From an uncultured Mollicutes bacterium (lineage in GTDB: Bacteria; Bacillota_I; Bacilli_A; RF39; UBA660), in the NCBI GenBank assembly GCA_900550145.1, contig URRF01000023.1, positions 1 through 18,698 on the forward strand: a DNA stretch of 18,698 bases, written 5' to 3'. The notes beneath the pieces are model-generated. The model was not told the origin of the DNA, did no database searches, and saw nothing but the letters and a program-made list of their open reading frames with translations. Numbering within the stretch: the first letter of the stretch is position 1; each line of letters starts with the position of its first letter. Below, in pieces: positions 7,179-13,045 of the stretch. The translations under genes were made by a program, and so were the position numbers.

Positions 7179-7634
7179 ATGAAAAAACTACTTATAACAT
7201 TATTAATTACTAGTTTAATAAGTTTTTTATTTGGCAACTATATATTTAAGGTATATATAAAAAATGTTAAAGAAATAGTAAAAGAAGTTTCAAGTATATA
7301 TGATGATGTTTATATGCTTTTATATGGAAGTTATAACACGATAGAAAAAGCAAAAAAGAATAATTTAAATAATTATATATTAAAAGAAGAAGATGGATTT
7401 TATAGAGTATATATAGGAGTTACAAAAAGTAAAGAAAATGCAGAAATAATAAGGGGGATATATAAAGAAAAAGGGAATGATATATATATAAAAGAAAAAA
7501 GAATAAGTGGATTAGAATTTATGGATTATTTATATAATGTAGATGTAGATTTTAAAGTTTTAACTGAAGGAGAAATATTAGAAATACAAAATAATATTAT
7601 TAATAAATATAAGGAGTGCAGTATAGATGAATAA
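7179..7634 (+). CDS. Membrane-anchored SPOR-like protein, SpoIIB position
   Basis: A 151-residue protein with one N-terminal membrane segment (about 4-27), a short coiled linker, and a SPOR-like region at about 45-105: MLLYGSYNTIEKAKK, GFYRVYIGVTKSKENAEII, then KEKGNDIYIKEKRI. SPOR domains bind denuded glycan strands at septa. In B. subtilis, SpoIIB has such a domain, aids engulfment, and its gene lies just before maf-radC-mreBCD. This gene directly precedes radC, so it is probably the positional equivalent of spoIIB, although it is much shorter and the domain call rests on a weak pattern. GGTGATAAT precedes ATG 7179. Its stop overlaps the radC start by 8 nt. A weak TATAGT at 7161-7166 may be the -10 of the whole run. 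Confidence 0.7.
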   Translation: MKKLLITLLITSLISFLFGNYIFKVYIKNVKEIVKEVSSIYDDVYMLLYGSYNTIEKAKKNNLNNYILKEEDGFYRVYIGVTKSKENAEIIRGIYKEKGNDIYIKEKRISGLEFMDYLYNVDVDFKVLTEGEILEIQNNIINKYKECSIDE

Positions 7635-8322
7635 ATTATTAATAAAAGATATACCAAAAGAAGAAAGACCAAGAGAGAGATTTATTAAGTATGGAGTTTC
7701 TAGTTTATCTAATGAAGAACTTATAGCAATAATATTAAAAACGGGAACTAAAAATATATCAGTAAAAGAAATATCATTAAACATACTGAAAAAATATAAA
7801 GATATTTCTAATTTAAATGATATAAATATCAACGATTTAATGAAAATAGATGGCATTGGAGAAGTAAAAGCAATGGAATTAATCTCTTCTATAGAACTTG
7901 GAAAAAGAGTATGTTCATATAAAACCAAAGATAAGAAAAAAATAAGTAATAGTTATGATATATATATGTACTATCGAAACCTACTAAATAATAAAATGCA
8001 AGAATATTTTTATGTTTTATATTTAGATAATAAAAAGAAAATAATAGAAAATAAACTATTATACGTAGGTACAATAAATAAAAGTATAGCACATCCAAGA
8101 GAAATATTTAAAAATGCATATTTAAATAGTGCATCATTTATTGTATGCGTACATAATCATCCATCTGGAGATCCAACTCCAAGTAAAGAAGATGAACTTA
8201 TTACGAATAACTTAATTGAAATAGGAAAATTAAATAATATTCCAATATTAGACCATATTATTATTGGAAACAAATCGTACTATAGTTTTTTTGAAGAGGG
8301 GATTTATGAAGAAAAAATATGA
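7627..8322 (+). CDS. radC: RadC family JAB/MPN-domain protein
   Basis: The N-terminal 100 residues hold the helix-hairpin-helix part (LMKIDGIGEVKAMELISSIELGKR). The rest is the JAMM metalloprotease-like fold, with a complete HxH-x10-D zinc motif: His176 and His178 in HNHPSGDPTPSKED, and Asp189. The 231-residue length is normal. Despite its name, a repair role for RadC is not established. The gene's place before mreC matches B. subtilis. ATAAGGAGTG precedes ATG 7627. It starts inside the SPOR-like gene and ends (TGA) 17 nt inside mreC, so translation is likely coupled along the run. Confidence 0.95.
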   Translation: MNKLLIKDIPKEERPRERFIKYGVSSLSNEELIAIILKTGTKNISVKEISLNILKKYKDISNLNDININDLMKIDGIGEVKAMELISSIELGKRVCSYKTKDKKKISNSYDIYMYYRNLLNNKMQEYFYVLYLDNKKKIIENKLLYVGTINKSIAHPREIFKNAYLNSASFIVCVHNHPSGDPTPSKEDELITNNLIEIGKLNNIPILDHIIIGNKSYYSFFEEGIYEEKI

Positions 8323-9040
8323 AATTAAAAAATATATATTTTTACTAATACTAACTATTTTGCTAATAGTTATTTTCACATCTACAAATATAGTTAAAAA
8401 TATATCTAATTTATATAATATTATTATAGAAAATATTTTAATTACAAAAGATAAAAATATGATTACAGATGATATGACAAAAACATATATTAAAGATTTA
8501 GAAAAACAAAATAATGAATTAAAAAGTATAAACGGAATAGAAAAAGAAGAATATAGTTATGTAAATGCAACAGTTATATATAGAAATCCAATGTTTTGGT
8601 ATGATACATTTACTATAAATAAAGGAATTAAAGATGGTGTAAAAATAGGAGATATGGTAATAAATAAGTTTGGATTAATAGGTACAGTGGCTAAAGTGTT
8701 TAATGATTCTTCTTTAATATCTATGATTACTAATATAAATAAAGATAAAAAGATTACCGTTGCAATTTATGATGGGGAAACTATATCATATGGAATAATC
8801 TCATCATATAATAAATATAAAAATGAATTAGTTGTGAGTGAACTTACAACAGATATTAAATATAACGATAAATTAAATGTAATTACAACTAATTTTACAA
8901 ATAGTTTTAAAGAAGGAATTATTATAGGAAAAGTAAAAAAAATAGAAGATGACACAAATGGTTTATCAAAAAATGCAATTATTATTCCAATTTTAAATTA
9001 TAACGATATTAAATATGTATGCGTAGTAGGTGTAAAATGA
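8306..9040 (+). CDS. mreC: Rod shape-determining protein MreC
   Basis: MreC is a bitopic membrane protein of the elongation complex that activates the RodA-PBP2 polymerase. The 244-residue product has one N-terminal membrane segment (about 8-30), a coiled-coil stretch ending near residue 75 (DLEKQNNELKSIN), and the two beta-barrel region, with the family phrases VIYRNPMFWYDTFTINKG, GVKIGDMVINKFGLIGTV and GIIIGKVKKIE. I start it at ATG 8306 with GAGGGG just upstream, which places the first 17 nt inside radC. No mreB gene precedes it. Its TGA stop overlaps the mreD start as ATGA. Confidence 0.93.
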   Translation: MKKKYEIKKYIFLLILTILLIVIFTSTNIVKNISNLYNIIIENILITKDKNMITDDMTKTYIKDLEKQNNELKSINGIEKEEYSYVNATVIYRNPMFWYDTFTINKGIKDGVKIGDMVINKFGLIGTVAKVFNDSSLISMITNINKDKKITVAIYDGETISYGIISSYNKYKNELVVSELTTDIKYNDKLNVITTNFTNSFKEGIIIGKVKKIEDDTNGLSKNAIIIPILNYNDIKYVCVVGVK

Positions 9041-9513
9041 TATTATTCATATTCATGTTATCTATTTTAACTGAACCATTACTATCAAATATCAACTTTA
9101 ACATAATATCATTTTCTATATATCCATCCATACTATCCATAATAATTTTATATCCATATTTAAAATTCTATAAACTAATAATTTATAGTTTAATCATTGG
9201 TATGACTTATACATTTCTTTATACTCACTCACTAATTTATATACCTATTTTTATACTTATATGTTTAATAACATATTTTATATTTAAAAACTCAAAATAT
9301 AATATTATAAATATAATACTAACAAGCATGTTTATTATATTTATCTATAATACATTAACATACCTTATATATTTATTATTCTATAACCTAAATATATCGT
9401 ATACATATCTTTTTGTAAAATTAATATTCTTATATATTTTTAACGCAATATATTTAATTTTAATATATATTTTAATAAATATAATTCCATTTAAAAAAAT
9501 AAGACAAGAATAA
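9037..9513 (+). CDS. mreD: Rod shape-determining membrane protein MreD
   Basis: A 158-residue, almost wholly hydrophobic protein with about five membrane segments, in the mreD position directly after mreC. MreD works with MreC in the elongasome. Sequence motifs of this family are weak, so the call rests on topology, length and gene order. ATG 9037 forms an ATGA overlap with the mreC stop and has TAGGTG at good spacing. The in-frame ATG at 9019 lies within mreC without a better site. Confidence 0.85.
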   Translation: MILFIFMLSILTEPLLSNINFNIISFSIYPSILSIIILYPYLKFYKLIIYSLIIGMTYTFLYTHSLIYIPIFILICLITYFIFKNSKYNIINIILTSMFIIFIYNTLTYLIYLLFYNLNISYTYLFVKLIFLYIFNAIYLILIYILINIIPFKKIRQE

Positions 9514-9549
9514 ACTATATTAAAACTCATAATATATAGTGGTGATACT

Positions 9550-10125
9550 ATGAATATAGAAGAGATTAAAAAAAGAATAAAAAATAAAGAAGAAGATAAT
9601 AAATATAAACCATTTTTTATAAGATTTATGATTTTAATGATAATATTTTTATTATCTATAATCTTATTAAACAAAAATAAAACGTTTAAAATATGGTTTA
9701 ATAATAATGTTATTGAAAAAAATATTTCATTTGAAACAGTAAAAAAAACATATACTAAATATTTTGGTAGCGTACTTCCTTTTGAAAAACTAATGAAAAC
9801 TGAACCAGTATTTAATGAGAAATTAAATTATACTGAATTAAATAAATTTGAAAATGGAATAAGTTTAACAGTAGAAAACAATTACTTAGTTCCAGTACAA
9901 TATTCAGGTATAGTAGTATTTGTAGGTGAAAAAAAACCATATGGAAATACTGTAATAATAGAAAGTGATAATGTAACAATATGGTATTCAAATATTGATA
10001 CATCAAACATTAAAGTATATGATCACGTAGAAAAAGGTAAATATTTAGGTGAAACATTAAATAATAAACTATATTTAGTTTTTAAAAAAGAAGGGAATTT
10101 TGTAAATTATAAAGAATATATTTAA
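9550..10125 (+). CDS. spoIVFA: SpoIVFA, regulator of pro-sigma-K processing
   Basis: In B. subtilis, SpoIVFA holds the SpoIVFB protease inactive with BofA in the outer forespore membrane until the SpoIVB protease cleaves it. The 191-residue product has a basic charged N-terminus, one membrane segment (about 24-43), the FGSVLPFE phrase near residue 72, and a C-terminal degenerate M23/LytM fold (about 105-190: YSGIVVFVGEKKPYGNTVII, then VYDHVEKGKYLGETL). The zinc-binding His residues of active M23 peptidases are absent, as in known SpoIVFA. GGTGATACT precedes ATG 9550, and it lies 36 nt after mreD. minCD, which separate mreD and spoIVFA in Bacillus, are missing. Confidence 0.9.
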   Translation: MNIEEIKKRIKNKEEDNKYKPFFIRFMILMIIFLLSIILLNKNKTFKIWFNNNVIEKNISFETVKKTYTKYFGSVLPFEKLMKTEPVFNEKLNYTELNKFENGISLTVENNYLVPVQYSGIVVFVGEKKPYGNTVIIESDNVTIWYSNIDTSNIKVYDHVEKGKYLGETLNNKLYLVFKKEGNFVNYKEYI

Positions 10126-10879
10126 AAAAATATATATCCATCCATTACTTTATTTCTTAGGACTTATATCTATATTAACTGGACTTTTTAAGTCGTTTTT
10201 AATAATGTATTTAATTGTATTAACTCATGAATTAGGGCACATAACAATTGGAATAATTTTTAAATACGATATAAAACAAATAAAAATATATCCTTTTGGG
10301 GGTTACACTATATTTAATACAAACATAAATAAACCATTCATAGAAGAATTTCTTGTATTTATAGGAGGTATATTATTTCAAACTATATTATATTTATTAG
10401 TAAAAACATTTATGAATCCAAATTTATATTCATATAATATATTTATGAACTATAATACAACAATACTACTATTTAATTTGTTGCCAATCATACCACTTGA
10501 TGGATCAAAAGTATTAAATATACTACTAAACACAATTATACCATTTAAAAAATCTCATATATTAACTATATATATTTCATTTATATCAGTATTTTTACTA
10601 ATTATACTTTATTACAAAGACATAAATATGATAATGATGTCAATACTTCTTATTATTATGATAAGAAATGAATATAAAAACCATTTATTCTTATATAATT
10701 CATTTTTAATAGAAAGATATATAAAAAATATAAAATTTAAAAAAAATCATTTCATAAGAGGCAATAATATAAATAAAATGATGAAATATTTTAATAATAC
10801 ATTTATATTAAATAATAAATACGTTGATGAGAAAGAAGTGTTAAGCAAAAAATTTTCTTTAAACAAACCAACTCCTTGA
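10109..10879 (+). CDS. spoIVFB: SpoIVFB intramembrane metalloprotease, non-canonical start
   Basis: SpoIVFB is the site-2 protease that cuts pro-sigma-K in the mother cell. The product has the zinc motif HELGH (40-44), the family sequence PFGGYTIFN, and the second metal site NLLPIIPLDGSK with Asp131, then FLIERY and a short C-terminal regulatory part ending in DEKEVLSKKF. That ending aligns by eye with DENEVLHAYF in B. subtilis. The first ATG (10205) would start only 7 codons before HELGH and remove membrane segment 1. In the same frame upstream, KIYIHPLLYFLGLISILTGL is clearly homologous to the Bacillus N-terminus (KIHVHPFLWIIAALGLLTGH). The frame is open from 10106, with ATT at 10106 and ATA at 10109 as the only near-cognate starts that keep it, 17-20 nt inside spoIVFA. 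I mark ATA 10109 (MKNIFKK-like); ATT 10106 has better spacing from AAGGG at 10091-10095. The TGA stop lies within the repeated promoter. Confidence 0.85.
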   Translation: MKNIFKKIYIHPLLYFLGLISILTGLFKSFLIMYLIVLTHELGHITIGIIFKYDIKQIKIYPFGGYTIFNTNINKPFIEEFLVFIGGILFQTILYLLVKTFMNPNLYSYNIFMNYNTTILLFNLLPIIPLDGSKVLNILLNTIIPFKKSHILTIYISFISVFLLIILYYKDINMIMMSILLIIMIRNEYKNHLFLYNSFLIERYIKNIKFKKNHFIRGNNINKMMKYFNNTFILNNKYVDEKEVLSKKFSLNKPTP

Positions 10880-10902
10880 CAAACATAGGGTGTGTGTGTA
10901 AT
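10870..10902 (+). repeat. 33-bp direct repeat, copy 1, promoter-like with (GT)5
   Basis: This 33-bp stretch is identical to 18666-18698, the last bases of the window, so the true repeat may be longer. It contains a consensus -35 TTGACA (10876-10881), then a 17-bp spacer that ends in five GT units (10890-10899 including the first base of the -10), then TAATAG (10899-10904) as a possible -10. It is strikingly GC- and GT-rich for this genome. The stop codon of spoIVFB (TGA, 10877-10879) lies inside the TTGACA. It fronts the decayed prepilin-like gene. Confidence 0.85.
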
Positions 10903-10933
10903 AGATATATAGTATAAATAGAAGAAGATAAAT

Positions 10934-11505
10934 ATGTGAAAAAAGAAAAAAACATTTACACTAATAGAACTACTTGCAGTAATAGTGATATTAGCAGTAA
11001 TACTAGTAATATCAATACCAAAGATATTAGATGTAATAGATGAATCAAAGAAGGATTTATTTAAAACATCAGCACAATTAATACAGATAGTGCAGAGAAG
11101 AAATATATAACAAATAAACTACAAAATAATGATGAGAAAGTAACATGTGATAATATAGCACAATTAAGTAAAGAAGATTATAGTAAATGTACAATTAGAT
11201 TTAATAGTGAAGGAAAAGCAACAATTAATTTAATAGGAAATAGAATAAAGCCATTATATAATTATGAAAATAAATATGATATTGTCATAATTACAGATGT
11301 TGGCTACTACGGTTTAGGAATAATGAGCGTAGAAATACCTGATACAGCTACAAGTATAGAATATAGAGCATTTGCTAAAAATCAACTAGCAAACGTAACA
11401 ATAACATTTCCAACTACGCCACTAACTATTGATTGTTATGCATTTGATAATAATCTGGAAGAAATAATATATCCATCTAATGTAACTGTTGAAAGTTGTA
11501 AATAA
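10934..11505 (+). pseudogene. Decayed prepilin-like protein with BspA-type LRR tail
   Basis: From ATG 10934 the frame reads Met-stop (TGA)-KKKKTFTLIELLAVIVILAV..., a type IV prepilin N-terminus: basic leader, FTLIELLAV and a long hydrophobic helix ending in SIPKILDVIDESKK. The frame breaks near 11083. Adding one G between 11083 and 11084 would give QLIADSAEKKYI and join it to the next frame, which runs open to TAA 11503-11505. That part carries a Cys-containing middle (KVTCDNIAQLSKEDYSKC) and one to two BspA/LRR_5-like units (SVEIPDTATSIEYRAFAKNQ and the following TIDCYAFDNNLEEIIYPSNV). At least two lesions (nonsense codon 2, 1-nt deletion) separate it from an intact gene of about 190 codons. 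An alternative to the nonsense codon is GTG 10936 plus a slip in the A7 tract. The usual Gly before the cleavage site is Thr here. Sequencing error cannot be excluded. Confidence 0.8.
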
Positions 11506-11544
11506 CAAGTTTTATAATATAAATCAAATCAAAGTTATAAATAG

Positions 11545-11572
11545 TTGCAAAAATATAAATTTGTGCTATAAT
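11545..11572 (+). promoter_or_regulatory. Promoter of the hisS-aspS operon
   Basis: TTGCAA at 11545-11550, a 16-bp spacer and TATAAT at 11567-11572 with a TG-C extension at 11564-11566. The predicted transcript start, near 11579, lies just before the closing helix of T-box stem I. Confidence 0.75.
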
Positions 11573-11578
11573 CTAGGT

Positions 11579-11772
11579 ATATTTTATTTTGGAATTAGTA
11601 ATAAATTAAATGTACAAAGAGAAGATGTGGTTGGTGTAAACATTTACTATAATTTATGAATGACATCCATGTATAATAAAATCGTTAATTACGTTATAAT
11701 TTAAGTGCACATTAGTGAAATAAGGTGGTACCGTTCTTATGAACCCTTATACTTAGTGCACTTTTATTTTTT
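11579..11772 (+). ncRNA. T-box riboswitch of hisS-aspS
   Basis: T-box leaders bind a specific uncharged tRNA and then allow read-through. Stem I closes with ATTTTATT (11581-11588) and AATAAAAT (11675-11682), then GGA (11591-11593) with TCC (11666-11668). The loop E element is AGTA (11597-11600) against GAA (11658-11660), stacked on ATAAATT/AATTTAT. After GAA-T comes the specifier GAC (11662-11664, Asp), followed by A. CAT (His) overlaps it at 11664-11666. The T-box core AAGGTGGTACCG is at 11722-11733, with TGGT as the tRNA-end-binding bulge. The competing terminator pairs AAGTGCAC (11703-11710) with GTGCACTT (11756-11763), plus ATAAGG/CCTTAT inside, and continues into a T-rich run to about 11773. 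The ribosome binding site AGGAGG follows at once. Confidence 0.92.
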
Positions 11773-11784
11773 TAGGAGGAATTT

Positions 11785-13044
11785 ATGCAAATTATTCAAA
11801 AACCAAAAGGAACAAATGATGTATATGATAGTTATGGAAGAAAAGTATTATATATTAGAAATTTAATTGAAAATATAGCAAAAACTTATAATTATAATTA
11901 CTTTAGAACACCTACCTTTGAAAAAACAGAATTGTTTAAAAGAGGTGTAGGAGATACTACTGATATAGTTGAAAAAGAAACTTACGATTTTGTTGATAAG
12001 GGTAATAGAAATATGACTTTAAAACCAGAAGGAACTGCATCAATAGTAAGAAGTATTATTGAAAATAAGCTTTATGTGAATGGAATAAATAAAGCATGGT
12101 ATTTTATGCCAATGTTTAGATATGAAAGACCACAAGCCGGTAGATTGAGAGAACACTTTCAGTTTGGATTTGAATGCTTTGGTATTAATGATCCAATGAT
12201 TGATGCAGAAATCATATCTATACCAGTTAAGATATTAAAAACACTTGGTTTAAAAGGAATAAAAGTAAATATAAATTCGTTAGGAGATATTGAATCAAGG
12301 AATAATTATAGAACTGCCTTAAAAAATTATTTTAGTGAGCATTTAGATATTCTTTGTGATGATTGCAAAGCAAGATATGAAAGAAATCCACTTAGAATAA
12401 TAGATTGTAAAACTGATAGTAATTTAGATATTATTAAAAATGCACCAATTATTCTAGATTATTTAAATGATGAATCAAAAAAATATTTTGAAAAAGTAAA
12501 AGAATGTTTAACTAACTTAAATATTACTTATGAAGTTAATCCAAGAATAGTAAGAGGACTTGATTATTACACTCATACAGTATTTGAAATAACTGCGGAA
12601 ATAGATGGTTTTGGTAGTCAAAATGTACTTTGTGGTGGAGGAAGATATAATAATTTAGTGTCTTCTTTAGGTGGACCAGATACACCTGCTGTTGGATTTG
12701 GAATGGGAATTGAAAGATTAATTAATGCACTTGATATGGAAAATATTATAATAGATAAGAAAGATATAGATGTATATGTGTGCTATGTCACTGACAATGA
12801 AAAGAATTATGCTTTTAAATTGTTAAATGATCTTAGAAATGAAAATATTAAATGTGATATGTCATATATGACTAAAAGCTTAAAAAGTCAATTTAAAGAT
12901 GCAGATATAAATAATCCAAAATACATAATAATAATTGGAAATGATGAAGTGAAAGAAAATGTATTAACTGTTAAAAACAATATTACTAAAGAAGAATATA
13001 AAGTAAATAAAAATGAAATTTCAAAATTTATAAAGGAGAATTAG
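11785..13044 (+). CDS. hisS: Histidyl-tRNA synthetase
   Basis: Class II synthetase charging tRNA-His, 419 residues, normal length. It shows the N-terminal KPKGTNDVYD segment, TLKPEGTASIVRS, motif 2 as RYERPQAGRLREHFQFG from Arg112, the histidine-specific RGLDYYTHTVFEI from Arg257, motif 3 GFGMGIERL, and a C-terminal anticodon-binding domain (from about 325). Cys-x2-Cys-like residues (CDDCKAR) lie in the insertion domain. AGGAGG stands before ATG 11785. It is the first gene under the T-box and ends one base before aspS. Confidence 0.98.
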   Translation: MQIIQKPKGTNDVYDSYGRKVLYIRNLIENIAKTYNYNYFRTPTFEKTELFKRGVGDTTDIVEKETYDFVDKGNRNMTLKPEGTASIVRSIIENKLYVNGINKAWYFMPMFRYERPQAGRLREHFQFGFECFGINDPMIDAEIISIPVKILKTLGLKGIKVNINSLGDIESRNNYRTALKNYFSEHLDILCDDCKARYERNPLRIIDCKTDSNLDIIKNAPIILDYLNDESKKYFEKVKECLTNLNITYEVNPRIVRGLDYYTHTVFEITAEIDGFGSQNVLCGGGRYNNLVSSLGGPDTPAVGFGMGIERLINALDMENIIIDKKDIDVYVCYVTDNEKNYAFKLLNDLRNENIKCDMSYMTKSLKSQFKDADINNPKYIIIIGNDEVKENVLTVKNNITKEEYKVNKNEISKFIKEN

Positions 13045-13045
13045 T

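Noticed and set aside
9507..9536. A sigma-E type promoter before spoIVFA (CATAATAT at 9528-9535 with ATA about 16 bp upstream)
   Set aside because: It is the right place for one, but the -10 matches only part of the consensus and such words are common in AT-rich DNA. Not strong enough to annotate.
10205..10879. spoIVFB starting at ATG 10205 (224 aa)
   Set aside because: It would remove membrane segment 1, whose sequence upstream (IHPLLYFLGL and LTGLFKSF) matches the Bacillus protein. No ribosome binding site stands before this ATG.
10934..10960. TGA read as Trp (mycoplasma code) to rescue the prepilin-like gene start
   Set aside because: radC, mreC and spoIVFB end at TGA in conserved positions, and conserved Trp residues use TGG, so TGA is a stop here. 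The frame also breaks again near 11083.
11323..11505. A separate 60-aa gene starting at ATG 11323
   Set aside because: The same frame is open far upstream (from 11086) and codes for the middle of the prepilin/LRR protein, so it is the tail of the broken gene. No ribosome binding site precedes this ATG.
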